From assembly GCF_006569185.2 (NCBI RefSeq), contig NZ_VIGC02000012.1, forward strand, positions 62,001 through 126,000: 64,000 bases of DNA, in the 5' to 3' direction. Positions within the stretch are counted from its first letter, which is position 1; every line of letters starts with the position of its first letter. The position numbers were made by a program, and so were the translations under genes. The notes beneath the pieces were generated by a model, which did no database searches, had not been told where the DNA came from, and saw only the letters and a list, made by a program, of their open reading frames with translations. Shown here one piece after another: positions 25,746 to 36,643 of this stretch. Origin of the DNA: Litorilinea aerophila. GTDB taxonomy: Bacteria; Chloroflexota; Anaerolineae; Caldilineales; Caldilineaceae.

Positions 25746-26426
25746 GTGTCACGTTCCGATCTGTCGTCCGCGTGGGGCACCGCCGGCAACGTCTATCCGT
25801 CGGCCCATCCTTTGGCCCGCCACAAGCTGACCCTGCTCCGCCGCAAGACGACCGAACCCAAAAAGTTCCGGGAGCTGGTCGCGGAGCTGGCCATGATGCT
25901 GGTCTATGAGGCCACCCAGGACCTGCCCCTGCACCTGGAGCCCATCGAAACACCCCTCACCGTGACCCAAGGGGCCACCATGGCCGCCAAGATCGGCCTG
26001 ATCCCCATCCTGCGGGCCGGGCTGGGCATGGTGGAAGGGGCCTGGAAGCTGCTGCCCCAGGCCGAGGTGTGGCACCTGGGCCTCTACCGGGACGAGAAAA
26101 CCCTCCAGCCGGTGGCCTACTACAACAAGCTGCCCACGGAACCCACCGTCCAGCTCTGCCTGATCCTGGACCCCATGCTGGCCACGGGCGGCTCGGCCAT
26201 CGCCGCGGTGGATGTGCTCAAGAACTGGGGGGTCTCTCGCATCAAGTTCGTCGGCCTGATCGCCGCGCCCGAAGGGATCACCGCCCTCCACAGCGTTCAC
26301 CCGGATGTGGACATCCACGTGGCCGCCGTAGACGAGCGGCTGACCACCCGGGACGATCCCTTCCCGCCGGGTTTCATCTGGCCCGGCCTGGGCGATGCCG
26401 GGGACCGTCAGTTCGGCACAGGCTGA
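25746..26426 (+). CDS. upp: Uracil phosphoribosyltransferase
   Basis: A 226-residue enzyme that makes UMP from uracil and PRPP for pyrimidine salvage. Motifs: [52 protein letters not shown], and the PRPP loop [18 protein letters not shown] near residue 145. The end [10 protein letters not shown]...[17 protein letters not shown] is the usual UPRTase C-terminus. The GTG at 25746 is preceded by AAGGA. Its 3' end overlaps the convergent lipA gene by 19 bases. Confidence 0.95.
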   Translation: MSRSDLSSAWGTAGNVYPSAHPLARHKLTLLRRKTTEPKKFRELVAELAMMLVYEATQDLPLHLEPIETPLTVTQGATMAAKIGLIPILRAGLGMVEGAWKLLPQAEVWHLGLYRDEKTLQPVAYYNKLPTEPTVQLCLILDPMLATGGSAIAAVDVLKNWGVSRIKFVGLIAAPEGITALHSVHPDVDIHVAAVDERLTTRDDPFPPGFIWPGLGDAGDRQFGTG

Positions 26427-27376
26427 AACTGACGGGCCTGCAGGGCCAGGTGCGCCTGGCCATCGGCGTGATAGCTGCTGCGCACCAGCGGGCCACTCTC
26501 CACCCACTTGAACCCCCGCCGTTCACCCTCTTCCTTGAGCCGGGCAAACTCGTCGGGCGTGTAGTAGCGCACGATGGGCAGGTGAAAGCGGCTGGGCTGC
26601 AGATACTGGCCGATGGTCATGATATCCACATCATTGGCCCGCAGGTCGTCCATCACCTGGAGGATCTCCTCCCACGTCTCGCCCAACCCCACCATAATGC
26701 CGGACTTGGTCAAGGTGGACGGATCCATGGCCTTGGCCCGCCGCAACAACTCCATGCTGCGGGCGTACTTGGCCTGGGGCCGCACCGTGCGATAGAGGCG
26801 GGGCACCGTCTCGGTGTTGTGGTTGAGGATCTCCGGCTGCGCGTCCATGACGGTCTGCAGGGCTGCCCAGTCGCCCTTGAAGTCCGGGATCAGGACCTCC
26901 ACGGTGCAGCCCGGCACCAGTTTCCGGATCCAGTAGATGCTCTCAGCAAAGACCCAGGCGCCGCCGTCGGCCTGCTCGTCCCGGTTGACGCTGGTCAGCA
27001 CCGCGTGCTGCAGGCCCATGGCCCGCACGCTTTCGGCAACCCGCCGGGGTTCGTCCGGGTCCAGGGGGCCGGGCCGGCCCGTCTTGATCTTGCAGAAACC
27101 GCAGCTCCGGGTGCAGGTGTCCCCCATGAGCAGGAAGGTCGCGGTGCCCCGCCCCCAACATTCGCCGATGTTGGGACACAGGGCCTCCTCACAGACCGTG
27201 TGCAGGTGCTTGCCCCGGAACAGCCCCCGCAACTCCCGGAATTTGGGGCTGTCCGGCGCCTTGACCCGCAGCCACGGCGGCCGCCGCCCCCGGGTTAACT
27301 GGCCCGGTCCCTGGGGAGCCGGCTCCAGGGTGATGGTGCCCAGTTCAGTCTTGGTCACATTGGTTTGTTCAGTCAT
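26408..27376 (-). CDS. lipA: Lipoyl synthase
   Basis: A 322-residue radical SAM enzyme that inserts sulfur into octanoyl chains on lipoyl domains such as GcvH. The auxiliary cluster motif [12 protein letters not shown] is near residue 62 and the radical SAM motif CTRSCGFC near 88. Other blocks are [60 protein letters not shown] and [12 protein letters not shown]. lipB is not adjacent. It converges on upp with a 19-base overlap. The start at 27376 is the first ATG. Confidence 0.97.
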   Translation of the reverse strand: MTEQTNVTKTELGTITLEPAPQGPGQLTRGRRPPWLRVKAPDSPKFRELRGLFRGKHLHTVCEEALCPNIGECWGRGTATFLLMGDTCTRSCGFCKIKTGRPGPLDPDEPRRVAESVRAMGLQHAVLTSVNRDEQADGGAWVFAESIYWIRKLVPGCTVEVLIPDFKGDWAALQTVMDAQPEILNHNTETVPRLYRTVRPQAKYARSMELLRRAKAMDPSTLTKSGIMVGLGETWEEILQVMDDLRANDVDIMTIGQYLQPSRFHLPIVRYYTPDEFARLKEEGERRGFKWVESGPLVRSSYHADGQAHLALQARQFQPVPN

Positions 27377-27489
27377 GGATGCCTGCCTCTTTCAGGTGGA
27401 TGGACATGTCCCGATTCAACCAGCTTTCAGAGTCTGGGCCTGTCAGGTTCCTTCCCATGGCCTGGCATGGCAGAAGGGACGGGTGCGTC

Positions 27490-29043
27490 TCAGGTGGGCG
27501 GAGTCTGGCGGGTGTAACGCTCTGCACCCTGGGGGGCCTCCAACGCCTGGTACGCATCCGAAGGGACAGTGACCGGCTGTAGGGCCAGGGATGGCTCCTG
27601 GGCCTGCTGTCGCTGGATCAAGATGGTCGCAGTGGCCAGCCCCACATGCAGCCAGAAGAGCACGGTCATGTGGGGGTAGGCCAGGTTGAACCAGTAGTGG
27701 TCGAAGATGCCGCTCACCAGCGCGCCCAGGACCGCGCCGGCCGATCCCAGCAGGATGGCCTCCAGCCGGGGGTCATAGCCCTGGCGCCAGGAAGAGAAGA
27801 CCATGGCGAAGAAACCCACCATGACGGCCAGGAAGATGCCCAGGCCGATGATGCCCATGTTCTCGGCCATGATCAGGTAGAGCATGCTCACGCCCAGGTA
27901 GAGGTCGATGTCCGGCACGCCGGTGAAACCCACCCCGAAGAGGGGGTAGCGGCTGATCAGGATCAGCGCGTCCTTGTACTCGCCAAAGCGCATCTGGGTG
28001 GCCAGGTCCTCGCCGGCCAGCCCGGCCATCAGCCGGGCCACGTAGTCCTGGGTCTGGGGCAAGAGGAAAAGCAGCAGCACCCCGACCAGGCCCAGGGGAA
28101 TCAGGCGCCGATACTTCAAAACGGCCAGCAGACCCAAGGAGGTGGCCAGACCCAGGAGGGCCGAGCGACTGTAGGTCAGGTAGAGGGCCAGGACCGCGGT
28201 CAGCAGCATCAGGGCCGTCAGCCAGCGGGGAAGCAGCCGCCGCGCGGCGAAGAGCTGGGGTGCCAGCAGCCCCGCCACCAGGATCAGCATGCCGCCCAGC
28301 ACATTGGGATCCACGGCCGTCCCGATGGCCCGCATGGTACCCTCGGGGTCATCTTCGATCCAGCGCAGGGCTCCAAAGCCGCCCGGATAGTCGAAGCGGG
28401 CCAGGCGATCCAGGATGGCCACGGTCCACTCCTGGGGGATGTAGTAAAAGATCACCGCAATGAGGGCACAGCCCCAGCCTGCCAGCAACAGCCAACGCAC
28501 CACCCAGGAGAGCTCGTCCGGCGTGCGCACGGTGTTCACCGCCACGAAGAAGAGGCTGATGCCCAGCAGGATCTCGGCGAAACGGCGCACGAAGTAGCTG
28601 TTGGCGCTGGCGTAGGTCAACCCCCGGGCGAAGCTGAAAATGGCCATGAAGATGAAGAGGAGCACCAGCAGCCCCAGGGGAGAAGCCTCAAAGGCCCGCT
28701 CCTGGCCGGTAATCAGGCGAAAAACCCAGACGAAAAAGAGCGCCCCCAGGGCCACGTCCAGAAAGGTGGGCTTGAAGCCGATGTCCACGGGCAGGGAGCC
28801 GAAGGGCAGCAGGTAGACCACCGCAGCCAATGCCACAAAGCCCCAATGGGTGTCGGCCAGGATCATCAGGCCGCCCACCAGGGCCACCGCGGCAGCCAGG
28901 GCCAGCAGGGGCCCCACAATGCCGATGAACAGGGCAATGAACAGGGCGCCCAGCCCCAGGATCCCGCCCAGGGCAGCCCGCCGCGCCCACGGGTTGGGCG
29001 CAAAGAGCAGCCGTTGAACCCTCTGGTAGCCGGTGGTTAACAT
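27490..29043 (-). CDS. O-antigen ligase/polymerase family membrane protein
   Basis: A 517-residue integral membrane protein with about 11-12 spans, from [23 protein letters not shown] to [20 protein letters not shown]. The Wzy/WaaL-like central region has [17 protein letters not shown], then [39 protein letters not shown]. Such proteins ligate or polymerise glycan repeat units at the outer face of the membrane. The ATG at 29043 has AGGAGAG upstream and is preferred to earlier in-frame starts. It is the last gene of the seven-gene glycan cluster. Confidence 0.86.
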   Translation of the reverse strand: MLTTGYQRVQRLLFAPNPWARRAALGGILGLGALFIALFIGIVGPLLALAAAVALVGGLMILADTHWGFVALAAVVYLLPFGSLPVDIGFKPTFLDVALGALFFVWVFRLITGQERAFEASPLGLLVLLFIFMAIFSFARGLTYASANSYFVRRFAEILLGISLFFVAVNTVRTPDELSWVVRWLLLAGWGCALIAVIFYYIPQEWTVAILDRLARFDYPGGFGALRWIEDDPEGTMRAIGTAVDPNVLGGMLILVAGLLAPQLFAARRLLPRWLTALMLLTAVLALYLTYSRSALLGLATSLGLLAVLKYRRLIPLGLVGVLLLFLLPQTQDYVARLMAGLAGEDLATQMRFGEYKDALILISRYPLFGVGFTGVPDIDLYLGVSMLYLIMAENMGIIGLGIFLAVMVGFFAMVFSSWRQGYDPRLEAILLGSAGAVLGALVSGIFDHYWFNLAYPHMTVLFWLHVGLATATILIQRQQAQEPSLALQPVTVPSDAYQALEAPQGAERYTRQTPPT

Positions 29044-29050
29044 CTCTCTC

Positions 29051-30955
29051 CTACTCTGCTGGAAGAACCACCACCGTGGCCAGCGCCACCCGGTCCTCTC
29101 CATCCCGGGTCAGCAGCCGGGGCGCACCGGACACGGCGGGATCATAGACCCCTGCGATCAGGGTGTAGGAACCCGACGGCAGATCGTCGGGTATCAGTAT
29201 ACCATAGGCGGCCACCACAGCCCCGTCCGCGCGCAAGGCGTCGGTGGGCAAGGGCCGGTCGTCCTGGGCCACCAGACGCCCGCTGCCGTCCAGGAGCTGG
29301 ACGCTGACCTTTTCGCTGCCCTGCAAGGCCGCCCCGGCGGAGCGCTGCCAGGCCAGGTGAACGGCCAGCAGGCCACCCGGAGGCAGGGCCATCGGCTCTG
29401 CGCTGAAGCCGGCCAGGGTCAGCCCCCGATCCAGGGCCACGGCCAGGGGGGTCAGGGCCGGTGGCCGCACGTAGACGACCAGGGGCCAGTTGCCGATCTC
29501 CCGGCGCACCACCGGGCTGTACGCCTCCTGCAGGGCCGCCTCGGCAATGCCGTCCGGATCCCAGTTGGCCGCCGACTGGATCGGCAACAGCACCCGGCGC
29601 ACGTCCGCCTCCACCAGGATTTCCACCAGCGCCTGGGCACCGGCCCGGTCGTGGGCAGCCGGGGGCAGCACCAGATGTTCCACCGGCCCCCGGTAGTAGT
29701 ACCACAGGGTGGGGTCAGGATAGTTCTGCACAATGCGGACAGCCGCAGGCGGCATGGCCGCGCTGAAGCGCTCCAGGGCGGCCGCCAGGAGGCGCCAGCC
29801 CCGGGTCTTGCCGTAGGCCGGCTCTGTGTGGTACCGGTAGAGGCCGGCGACCATGCCGCCCACCATCAGCACCGCCAGTAGCCCTGCGGCCAGGCGGGGC
29901 CAGCTTCCCCGGCCTGCGCCCAGGCGAGTTACCCCGGCCAGCCCGGCCGCAAGGAGCAGGTAGAAGGGCGGCGCCGCGGCCACCAGATAGCGCTCATTGA
30001 AGATGGGCCGCCCCCGGGAACTCCAGGCGATGGCGGCCAGGGGCACAGCCAGGTAGAGGAGCAACAGCCACCCGCGCCACCGCTCCTCCCTGGCGCTCCA
30101 CGCCCGAAGCAGGGTCACCCCGCCCAGAAGGACGAGGAACAGACTAAGCCCTGCCCACAGCCACTGCTGGCCCAGCGCGGCCGGAGGAGTCCCTGCCTCC
30201 CCCACGGCAAAGACGCTGAAGCTGCGCCGCAGCAGATCCGGCAGGGGCGGCGAATCGCCGTTGCCGTGGTAGCCGGCCAGGATGTGGCGGGCCGCCCAGA
30301 GCCATGGCCCGGTCCCGGCCAGGATGCCGGCTTGGATGCCGGCCCAGCCCAGCAACCGGCGACGGTGGTGCGCCCAGGGCCAGGTTGCCAGCAGGGCGTA
30401 CAGGTTGAGGGCCACCAGGACGAAGGCGTTGAAGTAGTGGGTGTGCAGGGCCAACAGGCCGAGGATCACACAGGCTATGGCCCGGCCCCACCGGGGCTGT
30501 CGCAGCCAGGCCACGGCGGCCACGGTGACGGCCAGGGTCAGGGCCAGGCTCATGCTGTACATGCGCGCGTCCTGGCTGTGCCAGATGGCATAGGGGCTGA
30601 TGGCCAGCAGGGCTGTGGCGCCCAGCAGCGTCCCCGCAGGCAGCGCCAGCCGGCGGCCCAGCGCCGCCATCAGGGCCACGGCCACGGTTCCAAACCAGGT
30701 GCTCAGGAAACGGAGGGCAAACTCGCTGTGGCCAGCCATCCCCAGCCAGTAGTGGGCCAGCACATAGCTGGCCACCGGGTGGGGCTCCTCCAGCTCCAGG
30801 GTCGCCTCCACAATGGCGACAGGCGAGGGCAGGCTGAAAAAGTAGCCAAAGGCCTCGTCCCCCCGCAGCTCCTGGGCGCCCAGCCGCCAGACCCGGAGGG
30901 CGAAGGCCAGGAGGAGGATCGCCAGCAGGGAAAGCCGTGCCCGCCGGAGACTCAT
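29051..30955 (-). CDS. GT39-like membrane glycosyltransferase
   Basis: A 634-residue membrane protein. Its first luminal loop ([17 protein letters not shown]) carries an acidic pair after the first span, and [17 protein letters not shown] follows, as in ArnT/PMT-type GT39 enzymes that use polyprenyl-phosphate sugars. About ten spans are followed by a soluble C-terminal domain from ~residue 470 ([15 protein letters not shown]...[13 protein letters not shown]) shared with its neighbours. The ATG at 30955 overlaps the end of the upstream YfhO-like gene. Sugar and acceptor are unknown. Confidence 0.82.
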   Translation of the reverse strand: MSLRRARLSLLAILLLAFALRVWRLGAQELRGDEAFGYFFSLPSPVAIVEATLELEEPHPVASYVLAHYWLGMAGHSEFALRFLSTWFGTVAVALMAALGRRLALPAGTLLGATALLAISPYAIWHSQDARMYSMSLALTLAVTVAAVAWLRQPRWGRAIACVILGLLALHTHYFNAFVLVALNLYALLATWPWAHHRRRLLGWAGIQAGILAGTGPWLWAARHILAGYHGNGDSPPLPDLLRRSFSVFAVGEAGTPPAALGQQWLWAGLSLFLVLLGGVTLLRAWSAREERWRGWLLLLYLAVPLAAIAWSSRGRPIFNERYLVAAAPPFYLLLAAGLAGVTRLGAGRGSWPRLAAGLLAVLMVGGMVAGLYRYHTEPAYGKTRGWRLLAAALERFSAAMPPAAVRIVQNYPDPTLWYYYRGPVEHLVLPPAAHDRAGAQALVEILVEADVRRVLLPIQSAANWDPDGIAEAALQEAYSPVVRREIGNWPLVVYVRPPALTPLAVALDRGLTLAGFSAEPMALPPGGLLAVHLAWQRSAGAALQGSEKVSVQLLDGSGRLVAQDDRPLPTDALRADGAVVAAYGILIPDDLPSGSYTLIAGVYDPAVSGAPRLLTRDGEDRVALATVVVLPAE

Positions 30956-33333
30956 GGCGGCGTCCCCTTGCGCCGTCGGCGAGCCCAGGCCACGCCCCCC
31001 CACAGCGCCAGCACCAGCAGCGTCCCCCCGCTGATCCACAGGCCCTGGCGGACGCTGGCCGGGCGGTAGGCCAGCTCCAGCTGCACCGGGCCGGCAGGCA
31101 CGGGGACGCCCAGCAGGGTCAGGTCGGCGCGGGTCACGGCGAAAAAGGGCAGGCCGGGGATGGGGGACTCTCCCTGGGGACAGAGGGCGTCCTGAGCCGG
31201 TAGTCCTGCAGGTGTGCAGGAGACGTCTACCACCTGCCAGCCGGGCATCCAGTTCTCGCTCACCACCAGCAGACCGCCGTCCCGGCTCTCCACCTGAACC
31301 CGTAGCCGATCCGGCGCCAGGCGTCGCAGGGAAATTGCCGGGACTTCCTGCCCCTGGGAAAGAGACAGGGCGCTCCCGGCGGGCAGGGCCGACCCTGGGG
31401 GCAGGAGCGCGGTCTGCTCCAGATCGAAGCCATGGTCCGCCAGCAGAGCCAGGGCCTGGTCATCGTCCACCGCCAGCACGGCCCCGGCCAGCCAGGCCCG
31501 GGGGTTGGGCGTCTCCAGGCGGTGGAGGTAGGTGGTGTCGGTGGCCTGGGGAAACTCGGCCAGCAGCTGGGAAGGGACGAAGAGCTCCCGCCGCCAGGTC
31601 AACACGTGGGCCACGCCGGTGAGCTGCCACATGCGGTCCAGGGGGAACTGGTCGAAGAGCGCGGCGTAGGCGGCCAGGCGCAGGGGGCTGCTGCCCCACA
31701 CGTCCTCGATCTGCAGCCGCATGCCGTAGTCGTCGTAAATGCGGTACTCGTTGTAGACCCGCCCCGGGGTCGATGGATCCCCGTTGTGGGGCCCCTGGGC
31801 CACGGCCGCGGCCAGGGCTTCCATCTCCGGCGCCAGCTGCACCTTCCGGGCCGGCGACACCCAGTCCAGGTTGGTGCCCAGGTTGGCCCAGAAGAGGTTG
31901 GCCAGGGCCAAAAGCAACACCCAGTGGCTCCGGCGGGGACTCCAGCCGGGCAGCCACAGCATCAGGCAGAAGGCCATGGCCAGGGCCAGGGTCACAAAGG
32001 CGATGAGCAGGTAGTGCCAGGGGCCGACCGCGGTCCGGCCGGGGAGTTGCCACAACAGGCCGAAGGCATAGACGCCCCCGGTCACCAGGCTGCCGAAGAG
32101 CAGGGCCACCCGCCGCCGCGTCCCCAGGGGCAGGCGGGGGAGGGCGGCCGCGCCATAGCCAGCCAGGACGCTCAGCCCCAGGGCCACCAGGTACGCGGCC
32201 CGTTCCTGCCCCCGAAAGAGGGACCAGCCCGGCGCGTAGCGGTAGAAGAGGGGGTAGAGGAAGCCGTGATCGCCGTAGGCGAGCAGCAAGGCCACCAGGG
32301 CGACGGCGCCGAAGAACAGGATGCCCGCGCGCCCCTCGCCATCCCCGGGCAGCCCCCGGAGCGCCCCCAGGGCCACCGCCACCAGCCCCAGGCCCATGAC
32401 CCCGATGTACAGGGGCGAGTACTGGGTCAGGACGCCGGGCAACAGCAGCTGCCAGCTATCCTGCAGGGGGAAGCCGCCACTGACGAAGGCGTAGTCCACC
32501 CGGGCCCGGACGCTCAGCCGGGTAAATTCCAGGCCCGGCCAGAGCTGGGCCGCACTCAGCCCGAGGGCAACCAGCAGGAAGATGCCCACGCCCGGCAGCC
32601 GGTGCCAGCGCTCTTCCCCAGCCTGCCAGCCGCGCGCAAACAGGAAAACCAGCCAGGCCGCCACCACATAGCTGGCGTGCAGAAAAGTCTGGGGATGGCC
32701 GGCCAGGAAGGCGACCCCGTAGGCCAGGCCCGCAGCCACCCACCAGCGCCAACGGCGCGGCCCCCCCATGGCCCGGAGCAGCAGCCAGAGGACCAGGGGC
32801 AGCCAGATGGCCGTCCGCAGGATGGCCAGTTGCAGGGGCGGGTAGCCGGTCAGGTAGCCGGAGAAGGCGAAGAGCGCGCCCGCCAGGAAGGCCGCGCCGC
32901 CCACCCCGGTGAGCGCCCGCACCAACAGATAGACGAAGAAGCCGGCCAGGGCCACCTGGACCGCCGCCTCCACCTGCAGCAGGTAGAGACGGGCAGCCGG
33001 GCTCTGCCAGGGCAGGGTCAGGCCCAGCAGCAGGTTAGAGATGGGGTAGAAGACGGCCGCCTGCACATCGGCCAGGAAGGGATGGCCCGCATAGGTGTAC
33101 GGGTTCCAGAGGGGGAGCCGCCCGGCCAGCAGTTCCCGCTGCTGAAAAAGCTGGAACGGCAAAAAATGGTGGGTGAAGTCCCCATCGGGAAAGGTGGCCA
33201 GACCCAGGAGCAGGGGCAAGAAAAAGAGGAGGGCCAGGCCGGCAAACCCCACCCCGGCGCGGGCCGTCCGCTCCCATCCGCCTGGACGGGATGCACCGAC
33301 CCAATGGATGACGCCCTCGACGATCCTGGCCAT
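30952..33333 (-). CDS. YfhO-like large membrane protein
   Basis: A 793-residue protein with about 12 spans in the first two thirds. The region TFPDGDFTHHFLPFQLFQQRELLAGRLPLWNPYTYAGHPFLAD fits YfhO/GT-C-type enzymes that attach sugars to lipid-linked or teichoic glycans. A soluble C-terminal part (residues ~520-750) ends with one membrane span (LWISGGTLLVLALWGGVAWARR). The ATG at 33333 is preferred; a GTG at 33360 lacks a spaced ribosome site. It overlaps the next gene by four bases. Confidence 0.8.
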   Translation of the reverse strand: MARIVEGVIHWVGASRPGGWERTARAGVGFAGLALLFFLPLLLGLATFPDGDFTHHFLPFQLFQQRELLAGRLPLWNPYTYAGHPFLADVQAAVFYPISNLLLGLTLPWQSPAARLYLLQVEAAVQVALAGFFVYLLVRALTGVGGAAFLAGALFAFSGYLTGYPPLQLAILRTAIWLPLVLWLLLRAMGGPRRWRWWVAAGLAYGVAFLAGHPQTFLHASYVVAAWLVFLFARGWQAGEERWHRLPGVGIFLLVALGLSAAQLWPGLEFTRLSVRARVDYAFVSGGFPLQDSWQLLLPGVLTQYSPLYIGVMGLGLVAVALGALRGLPGDGEGRAGILFFGAVALVALLLAYGDHGFLYPLFYRYAPGWSLFRGQERAAYLVALGLSVLAGYGAAALPRLPLGTRRRVALLFGSLVTGGVYAFGLLWQLPGRTAVGPWHYLLIAFVTLALAMAFCLMLWLPGWSPRRSHWVLLLALANLFWANLGTNLDWVSPARKVQLAPEMEALAAAVAQGPHNGDPSTPGRVYNEYRIYDDYGMRLQIEDVWGSSPLRLAAYAALFDQFPLDRMWQLTGVAHVLTWRRELFVPSQLLAEFPQATDTTYLHRLETPNPRAWLAGAVLAVDDDQALALLADHGFDLEQTALLPPGSALPAGSALSLSQGQEVPAISLRRLAPDRLRVQVESRDGGLLVVSENWMPGWQVVDVSCTPAGLPAQDALCPQGESPIPGLPFFAVTRADLTLLGVPVPAGPVQLELAYRPASVRQGLWISGGTLLVLALWGGVAWARRRRKGTPP

Positions 33334-33414
33334 CGCGTCCCAACCTTGCTCAAGGAACACCCTTCAGACAGCAACCCACTTCACCCAAACCGCCCCCAAT
33401 CCCCCAGTCACCCA

Positions 33415-35850
33415 TCACTGCACCACCACATTCCCCAACACCACAAAGTCCCCGCCCGTGGGCGTGCGCAGGCGCTGGGCCGCGGCCGGCATCTCGGGAT
33501 CGTACAGGCCGGCGATCAGGGTGTAGGAACCCGGCGGCAGAGAGGTGGGCAACTGCAGCCCCGCCCGCTCGGTCAAGGCCTCTCCCGGGGGCAGCCCACT
33601 GAAGGACGCGTAGCCGTCGTCCGGCGCGGTGTCCAGCAGGGCCACCGGCACCCCGTCGGGCCCCAGCAACTGGACAAACCAGCGCAGGGGACGGTCCACC
33701 GGCTGGAGCAGCTGATAGGTCAACTCCACCGGGATCACGTCGTTGGCCACGGCCCGGCTCGGAGCCCGCACGGTCAGGAGCTGAACAGGAGCGGCCTCCG
33801 GCCCGGTCAGCGTCACGTCCAGGCGGTGGACAGGCGCCTGGGCCAGCAGGGGCGGCGTGGCGTAGCTCAGCAGCCGGTAGTCGTCATACCAGAGGTCGAT
33901 GGCCTTGTAGGCATGCTGGCTGAGCCAGCGCTCCACCGTGTTCTCCGGCGCATTGGCCGGCAGCCCCCCGGTGATGAACCAGATCCGCCGGGAGGTCTCC
34001 AGTACGTCGCCCAACACCTGCTGCGCTTCCGGGTGCTCCATGCTGTTGGCGGCATAGCCAAAGATGGGCAGGGCTTCCCGACAGAGGCCGCCCAACCAGT
34101 TCATGGGCACCTGGTAGGCAAAGGGGGCCACGGTGATGAGGGCGTCGCCGGACTTCTCCTGGGCGCAGATGGAGGCCAGGGCAGCCCGGTACCCCCGGTC
34201 GGGCTGACCGTAGTGGGGATCCTGGCCCGCTTCCCCCAGCCAGGTGCCCATCAGCACCAGGGGCACCAACAGGACCAGGATGCGGGCCGGCCGGCTGGGG
34301 AGCTCCGGCCCGCCGGATGCATCCATCCCCCGCCACCAGAGGCCCATGCCCACGGCCAGGGTCACCAGCGCAGCAGTCCCTACCCACACCACCAGCCAGA
34401 GCACCGTGCCGTCGGCCCGCAGCCAGGCCAGGTCGGTGTTGGCCACAAAGCCTTGCCCCCACAGGCGCAGCTGCCCAAAGACGGGACTGTAAAGGAAGTC
34501 GCCCATGCCTTGGGCCGGTGGGCCAAAGCGCAGGGGATCCGACCAGTCGGTGGGGAAGATGGAGCGCAGCTGGATCTCGTAGTTGACATAGTTCAGGGAG
34601 ACGGCCAGGAGTTGCACGACCATCGAAAGTCCGGCCACCGCGGCCAGGGCCAGACCCTGCCCCCCCAGGGCCGCCACGAGCGGGCGCAGTGCGCGCACGC
34701 TCATCCGCCGGCGGCGGGCCTGCCACCGCCGCAGGTTCACATCCAGCCGGGCCAATGGGATCACCAGGGGCAGGCACCAGAAGGGTGTCAGGGGCACCAG
34801 GAAACGTGGCCCCCAGGCAAAGCCCCCCCACCACATCCACCAGGTGCTGTACAGCCCCACCAGGGCCAGGCTCAGGACTGCGATGAGGGTCGCCTCGGCC
34901 CGGTGGCGTCGCCAGAAGGCGGGCCAGGCTACCAGCCCGGCCACCAGCAAGGGCGTATGCCAAAAGACGCCCCGGTACGGGCTCAGCAGAAGCCCCCAGG
35001 CGCCCTGGAGGATGGGCGTGGTGAAGCCCTCGCCCTGGTCAAAGTGATAGCCCGTGTCCAAAGGGTTGCCGAAGCGCAGGAAATTGTAGGCCAGGAGGAC
35101 AAGGCCGGCCAGGGCGAGGGGCGCGCCGAAGGCCAGGCCCAACGCCAGCCAGCGCCGAAGGGGGACGCCCTCCTGCCAGCGGCGGCGGACACACCAGAGG
35201 CCATAGCCGGCCAGGATGGCGATCAGCACTCCGTGGGCGGTCACCGTGGCCAGGGCCACGCCCGCGGCGCTCCCCGCCAGCCACATCCAGCGGCGGCGGC
35301 CATCCTGGGACCAGGCCAGCAGGCCGTAAAAGCAGGCCAGCAGGCTCAGGGCGCTGAGGGGCTCGCCGAAGAAGTGGTTGGCGTAGGGCCAGGCGATGGT
35401 GCCCAGGCCGAAGAGAAGGCCCAGCACCAGCCCCACCCGGTCGTTGTAGCCCAGCCGCACGGCCGTTCCCCAGAGCAACGCCGCGGTGAATGCGGTCACG
35501 ATGCCATTCCAGAGCAGGGTGGCCTGGAGCAGGCCCACACCGATGCCCAGCCGGGCAATGGCCAGCCAGAGCAGATACCAGGGCAGGGCCAGGAAGGCAG
35601 GAGCCGGCCCCTTTTTGCTGTAGACCTGCCCGTCGGGACCGAAGGCGCCCAACACCTCGCCGGGGCTGTTCACCCACTGGGTCCAGGCGATGGCGTTGGT
35701 ATCCACATCGCCCCGCAACCCCACGGACTCGGTCACGGCGAAGAGGCTGACCTCGTCCACGATGTGGAAGCGGCCGGCATTGGTGAGGGTGTAGACGCAA
35801 ATCAGGGCGGAAACCAGCAGGGTCATGCCATATCGTCGAACCTGAGCCAT
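33415..35850 (-). CDS. Large membrane glycosyltransferase-like protein
   Basis: An 811-residue membrane protein with about 12 spans to residue ~490. An acidic luminal motif near residue 30 (FHIVDEVSLFAVTES) and YANHFFGEPLSALSLLACFYGLL recall GT-C-fold glycosyltransferases. The extracellular C-terminal domain ends [23 protein letters not shown], a module also at the ends of the two GT39 proteins in the cluster. The start is ATG at 35850 or GTG at 35856; GGGGTG upstream favours the ATG. Exact activity is unknown. Confidence 0.78.
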   Translation of the reverse strand: MAQVRRYGMTLLVSALICVYTLTNAGRFHIVDEVSLFAVTESVGLRGDVDTNAIAWTQWVNSPGEVLGAFGPDGQVYSKKGPAPAFLALPWYLLWLAIARLGIGVGLLQATLLWNGIVTAFTAALLWGTAVRLGYNDRVGLVLGLLFGLGTIAWPYANHFFGEPLSALSLLACFYGLLAWSQDGRRRWMWLAGSAAGVALATVTAHGVLIAILAGYGLWCVRRRWQEGVPLRRWLALGLAFGAPLALAGLVLLAYNFLRFGNPLDTGYHFDQGEGFTTPILQGAWGLLLSPYRGVFWHTPLLVAGLVAWPAFWRRHRAEATLIAVLSLALVGLYSTWWMWWGGFAWGPRFLVPLTPFWCLPLVIPLARLDVNLRRWQARRRRMSVRALRPLVAALGGQGLALAAVAGLSMVVQLLAVSLNYVNYEIQLRSIFPTDWSDPLRFGPPAQGMGDFLYSPVFGQLRLWGQGFVANTDLAWLRADGTVLWLVVWVGTAALVTLAVGMGLWWRGMDASGGPELPSRPARILVLLVPLVLMGTWLGEAGQDPHYGQPDRGYRAALASICAQEKSGDALITVAPFAYQVPMNWLGGLCREALPIFGYAANSMEHPEAQQVLGDVLETSRRIWFITGGLPANAPENTVERWLSQHAYKAIDLWYDDYRLLSYATPPLLAQAPVHRLDVTLTGPEAAPVQLLTVRAPSRAVANDVIPVELTYQLLQPVDRPLRWFVQLLGPDGVPVALLDTAPDDGYASFSGLPPGEALTERAGLQLPTSLPPGSYTLIAGLYDPEMPAAAQRLRTPTGGDFVVLGNVVVQ

Positions 35851-35852
35851 GC

Positions 35853-36635
35853 TCACACCCCGAAGATCCGAAGCTTGATCACCGCGATGGTGTAATCCCG
35901 GAAGATGCGCCAGAAACCGGTCTTGCTGTCCCCGTGGCGACGAAGGATGTAAAAGACCGGCACCTCCAGAATCTTCCAGTTGTTGCGCCAGGCCACCAAC
36001 AACAGACGGATGAAATAATCGCCGTAGCCGTAAAAGATGCGGGAAAACTTGGGCTCCAGCTGCAGGAGACGCTCCCGGCGCACGGCGAAGAAGCCGCTCA
36101 GGTTGTCCTGGATTTGGGTGTGGAAGAGGAAGCGAATGAAGACGTTGTAGAGCAGGCTCAGGCGATAGCGGAGGGCATCTTCCATGCCGCCCCGCATGAC
36201 AAAGCGGCTGCCGATCACCAGGTCGTAGTAGCGCAGCAGATCCACCATCTGGGGGATCATGGCTGGATCGTGGTTGAAATCGGTGTCCATCACCACCAGG
36301 GTATTCCCCTGGGCCCGCAGCAAGCCATCGCAGATGGAGCGGGCCAGGCCCCGGTCCCGGGTGCGCACATACAGGCGGATCCGCCCTTGCCCGGCGGCCA
36401 CGGGGCCGGTTTCACTGCCGTCGGGCGCCTGGGCAAGCCCGTAGCGCTCCCGCACCACCTGGGCCGTACCGTCCGGGCTGCTGTCGTCCATCACCAGGAT
36501 CTCATAGCGCCAGGGGTGGGGTGCCAGCTCCTGCTGGATGGCCTCGATCAGGTCGCCGATGTTGTCCCGCTCGTTGTAGGTGGGCAGCACAATGGAGACG
36601 TCCACAGCGCCCTCCGATGGTATGGTATCAGGCAT
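35853..36635 (-). CDS. Dolichol/polyprenol-phosphate sugar synthase-type GT2 glycosyltransferase
   Basis: A 260-residue GT2 enzyme. It starts VSIVLPTYNERDNIGDLIEAIQ, has LVMDDSSPDGTAQVV, RDRGLARSICDGLLRAQGNTLVVMDTDFNHDPAMIP and the acceptor region YGYGDYFIRLLLVAWRN. It most resembles DPM1/polyprenol monophosphomannose synthases, which make the lipid-linked sugar donors used by GT39 enzymes. It lacks the C-terminal membrane spans of ArnC/GtrB-type members. The neighbouring GT39 proteins would be its natural clients (inference). Confidence 0.88.
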   Translation of the reverse strand: MPDTIPSEGAVDVSIVLPTYNERDNIGDLIEAIQQELAPHPWRYEILVMDDSSPDGTAQVVRERYGLAQAPDGSETGPVAAGQGRIRLYVRTRDRGLARSICDGLLRAQGNTLVVMDTDFNHDPAMIPQMVDLLRYYDLVIGSRFVMRGGMEDALRYRLSLLYNVFIRFLFHTQIQDNLSGFFAVRRERLLQLEPKFSRIFYGYGDYFIRLLLVAWRNNWKILEVPVFYILRRHGDSKTGFWRIFRDYTIAVIKLRIFGV

Positions 36636-36643
36636 GATCTGGC

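Noticed and set aside
27646-29040. Plus-strand open frame opposite the O-antigen ligase
   Set aside because: The translation is Gln/Gly/His-rich without motifs while the minus-strand gene has membrane spans and family signatures.
31432-35895. Very long plus-strand open frame of 1487 codons
   Set aside because: It lies opposite three real minus-strand membrane-protein genes and its composition (Gln/Gly/His-rich) is that of an antisense shadow in GC-rich DNA.
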